Source of the DNA: Allosaccharopolyspora coralli
GTDB lineage: Bacteria > Actinomycetota > Actinomycetes > Mycobacteriales > Pseudonocardiaceae
Length of the DNA stretch: 64,000 bases
Assembly: GCF_009664835.1 (NCBI RefSeq)
Contig: NZ_CP045929.1
Location: forward strand, 806,001 to 870,000
Direction: 5' to 3'
A model generated the notes under the pieces. It had not been told where the DNA came from. It did not search any database and was given only the letters and a program-made list of their open reading frames with translations. This document shows, piece after piece, positions 35,013 through 43,925 of the stretch (position 1 is the first letter of the stretch; each line of letters opens with the position of its first letter). Made by a program: the position numbers and the translations under genes.

Positions 35013-37963
35013 GGTTGCACTCGCTGGAACTGTCCGCGTTCGGCCCGTACCGGGGCCACGAGTCCGTCGACTTCGACGCACTCGGCGAAGACGGACTGTT
35101 CCTGCTGCACGGGGACACCGGCGCAGGAAAGACCACGGTGCTCGACGCGATCGCGTTCGCCCTGTACGGCCGGGTTCCCGGAGCGCGGGACGAGGTGAAG
35201 CGGCTGCGCTGCGACACGGCCGACGCAGGAACCCCGACGACGGTCGCGCTGGAACTCACCGTGCAGGGCCACCGGCTGCGGATCGAGCGCAGTCCCGAGT
35301 ACCAGCGCCCGAAGAAGCGCGGCGACGGCTACACCACCCAGCAGGCCCGCGCGTCGCTCAGCTGGCTCGACTCGGTGCCCGAGGGGCAGTCCGCCGAGGG
35401 GCACACACGCATCGACGAGGTCGCCCGCACGGTGCACCAACTCCTGGGTATGAGCGCGGAACAGTTCTTTCAGGTGGTCCTGCTGCCGCAGGGCGAGTTC
35501 GCCCGGTTCCTGCGCGCCGACACGTCCGAACGTGCCGCGCTGCTGGAGAAGCTGTTCGGCACCCGGCGTTTCGCCGACGCCGAGCAGTGGTTCGTCCAGC
35601 GACGCCGGGAGAGCCTGCGCGCCGTCGAGGAGCACGACGGCGTTCTGCGCGACCTCGTCGCACGGGTCTCGCAGGTCAGCGGCACCGACGCCGCGGAGTA
35701 CGAGTCCGAACAGGACTGGCTCGAGGACGTCGAGAAGGCGGCTCTTCGACAGCGGGAGGAGGCCCAGGTCGGTCACGAGCGTGCGCGGCGTGAGCGGGAC
35801 ACCGCGGAGGCGCTGCTCGCCGAGCGACGGGATCTCGCGGGCAAGGTCCGTCGCGTGCGGCACGCCAACGCCGAACTGGCCGACCTGGCCGCGCAACGGG
35901 ATACCCACGACGGCTGGCGTGTGGAACGCGACGGTGCTCAGCGCGCCGCGCCGGTGGTCGCGGCACAGCACACCTTGCGACGCGTCGAGCAGGAGCACGA
36001 GCGCGCCCAGGCCGATTTCGAGACCGCGTCGGCACGGTGTGTCGGCGTCGACACCGATGCCCCCGTCGACACGCTGCGCGCGGCGGCCGGCAGGGACCGC
36101 GAACAGGCGGGTGCGCTGGCACAGCTGGTGGCGGTGGCGAGCCAGCAGGACACCGACCGTGCCACGCTGGCCGATCTCACAGCGCGCATCGCCGACGGCG
36201 ACACACAGGTGCGCACGCTGGACGAACAGGCCGAACGGCTTCCGGAACGGATCACCGAGACCCGCAGGGCACTGGACGAGGCACAGCAGGCACAGACCCG
36301 CCTCGGACCGGCCTCGGACAAGGTCGACGAACTCACGGCGCTCCGCCAGGTCGCTCGGGAACTCCCCGCCGCCGACGCTGCCCACGAACAGGCGAGTGAG
36401 AGTGCCCGCGCCGCGATCGACGAGCATCAGAGTGCGCGGGACCGCGTGGCGGACCTGCGGGAGCGCCGGCTGGCGGGGATGGCGGCCGAGCTCGCCGCCG
36501 GACTGTCCGAGGGCGCACCGTGTCCGGTGTGTGGCTCGCAGGCACACCCCGCACCGGGGGAGCCGGTCGACGAGCCGGTCGGCCCGGAGGACGAGGAAGA
36601 GGCCCGTGCGGTCGAGCAGCGCGCGCACGCCAGACGGGACGAGTCGGCCCGGGCTGTCGCCGAGGCGGAACGGACGTGTACGCGTCTTCGTGAGCGACTC
36701 AGCGACCGTTCTGCCGACGACCTCGATGAGGCACTGGGCACCGCCACCCACGAGCGGGATACGTTGCGCTCCGCGGCCGAGAAGGTGCCGGAACTGACGA
36801 AGAAACTCGGCGAGCACGAGTCGGAGTCGGAATCGGTCGCCAAGCAACGCAGCGAATTGGCCGCCGCGCTCGCCTCGGCGAGAACCGAGCACGACTCACT
36901 GGCGACCGCGGTCACCGAGCGGGACAAGCAGCTCGACGAGGCACGCGGCGAGCACCCGAGCGTCGCCGCGCACCGTGCACACCGGCTCGACCTGGCCGAG
37001 CGGGTCGACAGGCTCGTCACGGCTCGACTCGCCAGGGACGACACGCAGCGCCGGGTCTCGGAGCAGCGCGACGCGGTCGGGCAGGCCGCGTCGGAAGCGG
37101 GCTTCGAGGGTGTGGACGCGGCGTTGGCCGCCGAACGCGATGCGGAGCGCGTCGCCGAACTCACCGACGCGCTCACCGACGCGGAGCAGCGCGCGGCGAC
37201 GGCACGCGCGACGCTCGGCGACGCCGAGCTTTTCGGCGTCGACCCGGACCAGGAGATCAGCCTCGACGGTGTGGAGGAGGCGGCTGCGACCGCGCGGACG
37301 ACCGCAGAGAACGCCACCGCGGCCGCCCGTTCCGCCGAGCAACGGCACACCACCGTGGAACAGCTCGCCGAGCGGTTGCGCAAGGCGTGGGCCGAGGCCG
37401 AGCCGGTCCGGGCCGCCCACGCCGAACTGGCGGCGCTCGCCGACGTGGTGAACGGCCGTGGTCAGAACTCCCGGAAGATCTCGTTGCAGTCGTACGTCCT
37501 CGCGGCCCGCCTCGAAGAAGTGGCGGTCGCGGCCACTCATCGGCTGCAACGGATGAGTGACGGCCGGTACTCGTTCGTGCATTCCGACGCCGCCGGTGCG
37601 CGGGGAACGCGGGGCGGACTGGGCCTCGACGTGCTGGACGACTACTCCGGCCATGCACGCCCGACGAAGACGCTCTCGGGTGGCGAGTCGTTTCTCGCTT
37701 CGCTGTCGCTGGCGCTCGGGCTCGCCGACGTCGTCGCCGCCGACACCGGGGGTGCCTTGCTCGACACGTTGTTCATCGACGAGGGTTTCGGCACGCTCGA
37801 TGCGGACACGCTCGACCTGGTGATGGACACGCTCGACGAGTTGCGAGCGGGGGGCCGTGTCGTGGGGCTGGTCTCGCACGTCACGGAGATGCGACAGCGG
37901 ATCAGCTCGCAACTGCACGTCCGCAAGTCCCGCGCGGGCTCCTCCCTCACCATCCTCACCTGA
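35009..37963 (+). CDS. sbcC: Exonuclease SbcC (Rad50-like SMC ATPase)
   Basis: 984 aa. Walker A LHGDTGAGKTTVLDAIAFAL is near residue 35, followed by long coiled coils with the zinc hook CPVCG at about residue 505, the ABC signature KTLSGGESFLASLSLAL near 889 and Walker B DTLFIDEGFGTLD near 920. It is the ATPase partner of SbcD. Its 3' end is followed by a tandem array of family C repeats. Confidence 0.96.
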   Translation: MRLHSLELSAFGPYRGHESVDFDALGEDGLFLLHGDTGAGKTTVLDAIAFALYGRVPGARDEVKRLRCDTADAGTPTTVALELTVQGHRLRIERSPEYQRPKKRGDGYTTQQARASLSWLDSVPEGQSAEGHTRIDEVARTVHQLLGMSAEQFFQVVLLPQGEFARFLRADTSERAALLEKLFGTRRFADAEQWFVQRRRESLRAVEEHDGVLRDLVARVSQVSGTDAAEYESEQDWLEDVEKAALRQREEAQVGHERARRERDTAEALLAERRDLAGKVRRVRHANAELADLAAQRDTHDGWRVERDGAQRAAPVVAAQHTLRRVEQEHERAQADFETASARCVGVDTDAPVDTLRAAAGRDREQAGALAQLVAVASQQDTDRATLADLTARIADGDTQVRTLDEQAERLPERITETRRALDEAQQAQTRLGPASDKVDELTALRQVARELPAADAAHEQASESARAAIDEHQSARDRVADLRERRLAGMAAELAAGLSEGAPCPVCGSQAHPAPGEPVDEPVGPEDEEEARAVEQRAHARRDESARAVAEAERTCTRLRERLSDRSADDLDEALGTATHERDTLRSAAEKVPELTKKLGEHESESESVAKQRSELAAALASARTEHDSLATAVTERDKQLDEARGEHPSVAAHRAHRLDLAERVDRLVTARLARDDTQRRVSEQRDAVGQAASEAGFEGVDAALAAERDAERVAELTDALTDAEQRAATARATLGDAELFGVDPDQEISLDGVEEAAATARTTAENATAAARSAEQRHTTVEQLAERLRKAWAEAEPVRAAHAELAALADVVNGRGQNSRKISLQSYVLAARLEEVAVAATHRLQRMSDGRYSFVHSDAAGARGTRGGLGLDVLDDYSGHARPTKTLSGGESFLASLSLALGLADVVAADTGGALLDTLFIDEGFGTLDADTLDLVMDTLDELRAGGRVVGLVSHVTEMRQRISSQLHVRKSRAGSSLTILT

Positions 37964-37985
37964 ACCCATCCAGCCCCACTGAGGT

Positions 37986-38155
37986 GAACGGCACTTTCGC
38001 CCCACGAGACGGGGCGAACGGCACTTTCGCCCCACGAGACGGGGCGAACGGCACTTTCGCCCCACGAGACGGGGCGAACGGCACTTTCGCCCCACGAGAC
38101 GGGGCGAACGGCACTTTCGCCCCACGAGACGAGGCGAACGTGCCGTTCGCCTCGG
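37986..38155. repeat. Five-unit 30-bp tandem array of family C arms
   Basis: Five head-to-tail 30-bp units begin at 37986, 38016, 38046, 38076 and 38106, each starting GAACGGCACTTTCGCC and identical except for the end of the last. The array closes with GAGGCGAACGTGCCGTTC at 38131-38148. Each unit can pair with the closing arm, and imperfectly with its neighbour through CGCCCC/GGGGCG. It lies between convergent sbcC and the alkyltransferase gene. Confidence 0.92.
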
Positions 38156-38159
38156 CGGA

Positions 38160-38660
38160 TCACGGGGTTTCGTGGGTGAGGAGGCTGCGCTTGAGGTCGA
38201 GGCCCCAGCGGAAGCCCCCGAGCGTGCCGTCGGTGCGCAGGATGCGGTGGCACGGCACGAACAGCGCTGCCGCGTTCCGTGCGCACGCCGAGGCCGCTGC
38301 TCGGACGGCTCCGGGACGCCCTGCCAGGTCCGCGAAGGCCGTGTAGCTGATCGGTTCGCCCGGTGGGACCTTGCGCAGCACGTCCCAGGCGTGAGTGAGG
38401 AACGGTCCGGAGCTCTGGCGTACCGGGACAGCGTCGACCGCGCCGAGATCGCCCTGGTGGTAGGCCGCCACGGCGTCGGTGACCTCTCCGAGGTCGTTCC
38501 TCCGGCGAGGCTCGGTCGGCCGCAGCGAGGGGGACACGACCTCGAGCAGTGCCGCGAGGTCGTCCGTCCAGCCGGCTGCGAGTACCGCTCCGTCGGAGTC
38601 GGCGACGGCCGTGAACGGCCCGAGGAATGTGTCTACTATGGACCAATGTGCGGTGGTCAT
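38160..38660 (-). CDS. ogt: Methylated-DNA--[protein]-cysteine S-methyltransferase
   Basis: 166 aa. The active-site cysteine is in ALFVPCHRILRTDG, with GFRWGLDLKRSLL at the C-terminus. It directly removes methyl groups from O6-methylguanine in a suicide reaction. The start at 38660 has GGAGG 5 nt upstream and overlaps the stop of the Ada-AlkA gene (ATGA), so the two repair proteins are translationally coupled. Confidence 0.95.
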   Translation of the reverse strand: MTTAHWSIVDTFLGPFTAVADSDGAVLAAGWTDDLAALLEVVSPSLRPTEPRRRNDLGEVTDAVAAYHQGDLGAVDAVPVRQSSGPFLTHAWDVLRKVPPGEPISYTAFADLAGRPGAVRAAASACARNAAALFVPCHRILRTDGTLGGFRWGLDLKRSLLTHETP

Positions 38661-40123
38661 GGTGCCTCCGTTCGAGAGAGTGTGGATGCGGCGCGCCAGC
38701 AGTGCATTCCGGCGTAAGCGCGCCAGGGGCGCCACCGTTCCGAGTGCGTGCGCAAGCCGGTGGAGGTATCAGGGATTCCCAATGCACGTGCTCCTTTGCG
38801 GAGCACCAGATCTCCGTCGAGCAGGACGTCCGGCGCGCCGAGCACGCGCATGATCACGTAGCTCGCCGTCCACGGTCCGATTCCAGGGAAGCTCTGGAGT
38901 TCGGCACGGAGTTCGTCCGCGTCGCGGCCCGGGTCGATGCGGAGTGTTCCGTCGGCCAGGGCGCCTGCCGCCGCAACGACGGTCTCGACGCGGCGGCGCG
39001 GTCCGGTCAGCACGTCGGCCGCCTCCGACGCGAGCGCGTCGGACGTGGGAAACAGGGTGTGCACGGCGCCGTCGGGCGTGTCGAGTGGCTCGCCGAGGCG
39101 TTCGGTGAGTCTCCGCGCGGCCGTGCGCGCGGCCGCGACCGAGATTTGTTGTCCGAGCAGTGCACGGATCAGGATCTCGTCGCCGTCGACACTGCCCGGC
39201 ACCCGAACTCCCGGCGTCCGGTGCACCGTGTCCGCGAGTGCCGGGTCGGCGCCGAGCGTCGAGTCCACGGCCACCGGGTCGGCGTCGAGGTCGAAGAGAC
39301 GGCGCAGCCGATTCACCGCGCTGGCGAGGTCGCGCAGGTCGGAGAGGCGCAGAGAGCACTTCACGTGGTCGGTGTCGGGTCGGAGTGTCACCATGGCCGG
39401 TCCGTGCGCGAGCCGCAACGCCCGCGTGTATCGGCCGGGTCCGGTGTCTTCGACGCCGTGGATGGATCTGGCGGCGAGAAAGCCGAGGACCCCGTCGCTG
39501 TCGAAGGGTGGCCGCGCCGGCAGCCGGAGGTGCACGTTCCCGGCGAAGTTCGCCTCGGCAGGAGTTCGGCGGGCACGCAACGCGGTGGGAGTGGCGGCGA
39601 AGACTTCGCGAACCGTGTCGTTGAACTGGCGCAGGCTGGCGAACCCGGCGGCGAACGCGACGTCGGAGAACGGCAGCGCGGTCCGTTCGATGAGGACCCG
39701 GGCGGAGTGTGCCCGGTGTGCGCGGGCGAGTGACAGCGGTCCCGCGCCGAGCTCGCCGGTGAGCACGCGAGTCAGCTGGCGCGTCGAGTACCCCAGCTGC
39801 GCGGCCAGTCCGTCCACACCGGACCGTTCGACCTCGCCGTCCCGGATCAACCGCATGGCTCGGCCGGCGAGGTCCGCGCGCAGGTCCCATTCCGGCGAGC
39901 CGGGGACGGCGTCCGGCAGACAGCGTCGACACGCCCGATAACCGGCGCCCTGGGCGGCGGCGGTGGTCGGATAGAAGTCGACGTTGTCCGGTTTCGGCGT
40001 CCGTGCGGGGCACGAGGGGCGGCAGTAGATCCCGGTGGTGCGCACCGCGGTGACGAAGCATCCGTCGAAGCGCGCGTCGCGGGACGACACCGCCCGGTAC
40101 GCCTGTTCGGTTTCCACCAGCAT
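38657..40123 (-). CDS. alkA: Ada metal-binding/AraC domain fused to AlkA 3-methyladenine glycosylase
   Basis: 488 aa. Residues 1-75 form the Ada zinc domain (RFDGCFVTAVRTTGIYCRPS, CPART, RACRRCLPD), about 85-180 an AraC helix-turn-helix (LAAQLGYSTRQLTRVLTGEL, FAAGFASLRQFNDTVREVF), and about 195-488 an AlkA domain with the helix-hairpin-helix FPGIGPWTASYVIMRVLGAP and the catalytic aspartate just after it in DVLLDGDL. The protein should sense methyl phosphotriesters, activate its own operon and excise alkylated bases. I prefer the ATG at 40123 to the GTG at 40129. Confidence 0.94.
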   Translation of the reverse strand: MLVETEQAYRAVSSRDARFDGCFVTAVRTTGIYCRPSCPARTPKPDNVDFYPTTAAAQGAGYRACRRCLPDAVPGSPEWDLRADLAGRAMRLIRDGEVERSGVDGLAAQLGYSTRQLTRVLTGELGAGPLSLARAHRAHSARVLIERTALPFSDVAFAAGFASLRQFNDTVREVFAATPTALRARRTPAEANFAGNVHLRLPARPPFDSDGVLGFLAARSIHGVEDTGPGRYTRALRLAHGPAMVTLRPDTDHVKCSLRLSDLRDLASAVNRLRRLFDLDADPVAVDSTLGADPALADTVHRTPGVRVPGSVDGDEILIRALLGQQISVAAARTAARRLTERLGEPLDTPDGAVHTLFPTSDALASEAADVLTGPRRRVETVVAAAGALADGTLRIDPGRDADELRAELQSFPGIGPWTASYVIMRVLGAPDVLLDGDLVLRKGARALGIPDTSTGLRTHSERWRPWRAYAGMHCWRAASTLSRTEAP

Positions 40124-40244
40124 GTGCACGATGGTGCCAGCGTCCCAGCGCCGTCACTAGCGGAAATCGGACGTCGCCGTCGGCACCCGTCTCGCGGACC
40201 TCGACCGTGGTGGCGATGCCTCCACTGCTGTGAATGTCGACCTT

Positions 40245-40264
40245 GTGGGGGAGAGCTCCCCCAC
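40245..40264. promoter_or_regulatory. Perfect 20-nt hairpin upstream of the lipoprotein gene
   Basis: GTGGGGGA-GAGC-TCCCCCAC lies 28 bp upstream of the small lipoprotein start and 121 bp upstream of the divergent Ada-AlkA start. It could be an operator or a terminator; neither is established. Confidence 0.45.
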
Positions 40265-40292
40265 GTCCGGGAATGATCAGTAGGCTCGGGGT

Positions 40293-40520
40293 ATGGCTCG
40301 AACTACGCGGGGAATCAAGGCGGCAGGGGCGGTGGCCGGTGCGGTGCTGGCCCTGACTGTGGCGACGGGGTGCGACGACGTCATGCCCGCGCCTGAGGAC
40401 CAGGAACAGGAGCAGCAGGACGGCGGCGGCCAAGACGGCGGTGGCCAAGACGGCGGTGGCCAGGAAGGCGACGATGGCGGTGGTCAGGGCGGCGGCGAGG
40501 ACGAGGGCGACGACGGCTGA
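40293..40520 (+). CDS. Small putative lipoprotein with Gly/Asp/Gln-rich tail
   Basis: 75 aa. A signal sequence with lipobox LTVATGC (cysteine at residue 27) is followed by an acidic tail in which GGGQD repeats three times, then DDGGGQGGGEDEGDDG. It is probably anchored outside the membrane. The family is unknown, and the repetitive DNA (GGCGGTGGCCAAGAC units) may vary in copy number between strains. Confidence 0.65.
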   Translation: MARTTRGIKAAGAVAGAVLALTVATGCDDVMPAPEDQEQEQQDGGGQDGGGQDGGGQEGDDGGGQGGGEDEGDDG

Positions 40521-40613
40521 GGGCGAGGACGACTGGGTGAGTCGGGCCCCCGGCCGCTCGCACCTGGCCTGGCCGGGAAGGCGGGGGACCGCACGGACTA
40601 CACTGCGGGACCC

Positions 40614-41693
<1,080 letters not shown>

Positions 41694-42156
41694 CAGCGGG
41701 AAGAAGCAGGCGGTCAGCAGATGTTCGGCCGGTCCTCGCTCGTCGTCGCGCGTCGGCGTGTTCCCTGGCTCGCCCAGGACTGCCCGTCGACCCAGGGCTG
41801 TCCGCATGCTCGGCAGGGATCCTCGGCGTCGAGCTCGTCCCGGGCCAACGGCTGCGCGATCTGATCGTCCCTGCCTTCCATCCCCTGCCAGGATTCGGAG
41901 CGGAGCGAAGGCATCGCGTGTGCGCGGCGGAGGTGGGAGGATATGGACGCCCGAGCGATGGTCCTCACCTACGCGACGTCTGCGATTGGCGGGACGCGCC
42001 CTACTTGTGATGAGGCCGGTACGGCACGAGCTGTCTTTGACGGGGTCTGTGAAAGCGGGTATCTTCGAAATATCACGACAGGCCTGCTTCTCGCGATGAG
42101 ACGCAGGCTTGTTCTCTTTCTATCCCCGGTGCCGGGGACTCCAGGATGATGCGCAA
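41694..42156. other. Gap after ychF, no confident gene
   Basis: A minus-strand frame at 41714-41968 could encode up to 84 aa with DPCRACGQPWVDGQSW, a possible zinc-knuckle fragment, but it has no clear ribosome binding site or homologue that I recognise. A hairpin GCCTGC-N15-GCAGGC at 42082-42108, followed by TTGTTCTCTTT, looks like a terminator or the leader of the following Abi gene. The region is less GC-rich than the housekeeping genes. Confidence 0.4.
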
Positions 42157-43686
42157 GTGACGATCCCGGAGAGCACCTACGCGAAGCCGTTCCTCACGCT
42201 TCCCGCGCAGATCCGTCGGTTGCGCGAGCGCGGCATGGAGTGCGGCACGGACGAGTTCGCGGCGGGGGTCCTGCAGCGCTACGGCTATTACCGGCTGTCC
42301 GGCTACTGGCATCTCTACCGAGCTCGGCCCGAGCCTCCTGCACCCCGGTTCGACGACGAGGGGCGCGAGGTGCGCCTGGAATCATTCGTGCCCGGGACCA
42401 GCCTCGCGCACGTGGTCTCCCTGTACGAATTCGACCACGAGCTCCGCACCCGACTGGGAGATGCGCTCAGCACGATCGAGACGGCGTTTCGGTTCTTTAT
42501 TGGCCACCGACTCGGCAGAGTCGATGCGTTCGCGCACCGGAACCCCGAGGCGCTGGGTGCAGTGAGGCGCGGGGATCCGGAGGCGTTGCCCGAGCCCACG
42601 TCCGCTTATCGCGAGTGGCTCGAGGAATACGACCGCCACGAGAAGCGTGCGAGGGGCGACTTCGTCGTGCACTTCCGTGAGAAGTACGGCCCGCATCTGC
42701 CGATCTGGGTGGCGACGGAGGTGATGTCCTTCGGTGTCCTGAGCAGTCTCTACGGCCTGATGCGCCAGGGCGATCAGGAGGTCCTCGCCGCGCGATTCCA
42801 GGCCCACGCCGCCGACGGCCGCGGCGACCGCGGTGCCCTGGGGAACTGGCTCAACAACCTCCGGAACGTCCGGAACATCTGCGCGCACTACGGCCGCCTG
42901 TGGAACCGCACGTTCGACGTGCTGATCGATGCGCCCGGCGAGGCGCGCAAGGACGACGACGATCCCTTGTTCCCGCTCGCCGCCGAGGGCACGAACAACA
43001 AGCTCTACGGCGTGCTGCTGATCATGCGTCACCTCCTCCTCAGCATCGCGCCGGAACGGACCGACGTCATCGACATCGCCGACTTCATCGAGGACAGATC
43101 GGACACGCTCGGCTTCGCCATGGGCCAGCTCGGGTTCCCGGCAGACTGGAGGGGCCGTCCGATCTGGGAGCAGGGGTTCGCCCTCGACTCTTCGCCGATG
43201 CTGGCCGCAAGCCTCCTCGACCGCGTTGACAGCCTCACCGCCCCGCAGGCCCGTGCAGCGCTCACCGCTGCGCAGCCGACGCCCACGGACAAGCAGCGGA
43301 CGCCCGGACAGCTGGCCGCGGCGAAGCGAGGCGCGCAGAAGTCCTTGCTGCGGACCTACCTCAGGTACGAGGTCGTGATCGAAATCGAGCTCGGTGGGAC
43401 GAAGCATTACCCCGCTTTTCAGTTCCGCGACGGGAGGATCATCGACGCCCTCGCGGAGATCAACAAGGCGTTCGCCGCCGCCTGCAGCGACGCGCGCCCG
43501 GTGCTCGTCACCTCGGCGCTGCTGGACTGGTGGCAGACGCCTCACCCTGCCTTGCCGAAGGGGGCAGACGGCCATGCTCAGTCGCCGCTCGACCTGCTGG
43601 ACTCCGTGTCCGAGGAGGCGTTCGAGGAAGCGATTCACGAAGCTGGGGCCAAGAGCAGCCTCGTCGCTCCAGACAGTCGGTGCTAG
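42157..43686 (+). CDS. Abi_2-family HEPN protein with ParS/MbcA-like C-terminal region
   Basis: 509 aa. Residues 1-300 match the Abi_2 (AbiD/AbiF) family: YAKPFLTLPAQIRRLRERGM, LQRYGYYRLSGYWHLYR, and the HEPN RNase motif R-x4-H as RNICAH at residues 239-244. After a linker, residues about 417-505 read YPAFQFRDGRIIDALAEINK ... WWQTPHPALP ... SPLDLLDS, the pattern of the DUF2384/Xre-MbcA-ParS toxin-binding domain. Abi_2 proteins act in phage abortive infection, probably as RNases; a built-in antitoxin-like tail would be unusual. The GTG at 42157 is chosen because homology begins at PESTYAKPF. The gene stands alone between ychF and ychF-like remnants. Confidence 0.8.
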   Translation: MTIPESTYAKPFLTLPAQIRRLRERGMECGTDEFAAGVLQRYGYYRLSGYWHLYRARPEPPAPRFDDEGREVRLESFVPGTSLAHVVSLYEFDHELRTRLGDALSTIETAFRFFIGHRLGRVDAFAHRNPEALGAVRRGDPEALPEPTSAYREWLEEYDRHEKRARGDFVVHFREKYGPHLPIWVATEVMSFGVLSSLYGLMRQGDQEVLAARFQAHAADGRGDRGALGNWLNNLRNVRNICAHYGRLWNRTFDVLIDAPGEARKDDDDPLFPLAAEGTNNKLYGVLLIMRHLLLSIAPERTDVIDIADFIEDRSDTLGFAMGQLGFPADWRGRPIWEQGFALDSSPMLAASLLDRVDSLTAPQARAALTAAQPTPTDKQRTPGQLAAAKRGAQKSLLRTYLRYEVVIEIELGGTKHYPAFQFRDGRIIDALAEINKAFAAACSDARPVLVTSALLDWWQTPHPALPKGADGHAQSPLDLLDSVSEEAFEEAIHEAGAKSSLVAPDSRC

Positions 43687-43784
43687 GAAGCGTGGCTCCT
43701 GGGCAGGAGTTGACAGTGCGTAGCGATGAGGATGGGGTCCCCCTGCGTGGACGTCTGCGAGTGGCGGCACGCACGAGGAGTGCG

Positions 43785-43835
43785 ATCCTCGTTCCCAGCT
43801 ATGGCGACGTTTTCGAGTTCCGCTTCAACGTGTGA
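43785..43835 (+). pseudogene. Remnant of a ychF 3' end
   Basis: The frame ends SYGDVFEFRFNV-stop, against HDGDVVEFRFNV-stop in ychF. GAGTTCCGCTTCAACGT at 43815-43831 is identical over 17 nt to 41673-41689. Upstream sequence in the same frame is not recognisably YchF, so only the last dozen codons are conserved. Confidence 0.65.
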
Positions 43836-43925
43836 TCGAGCGCGTGTGCCCTGGTCAAAAGACTAGGGGTGCGGAGTGTTGGTCAACGATTCGTCAGCAG
43901 AAACGCCACGTGGCAAAGCAGCCCG

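Noticed and set aside
37986-38155. Possible CRISPR array
   Set aside because: The 30-bp units are immediately adjacent with no spacers, and no cas genes are nearby. They are tandem copies of a hairpin arm.
41714-41968. Minus-strand small protein with CRACGQPW
   Set aside because: Could be a zinc-knuckle fragment, but there is no convincing start signal, family or neighbour support. Mentioned only in the gap entry.
43530-43835. A 101-codon plus-strand gene ending FEFRFNV
   Set aside because: Most of it overlaps the Abi gene in another frame. Only the last codons resemble YchF, so it is treated as a remnant.
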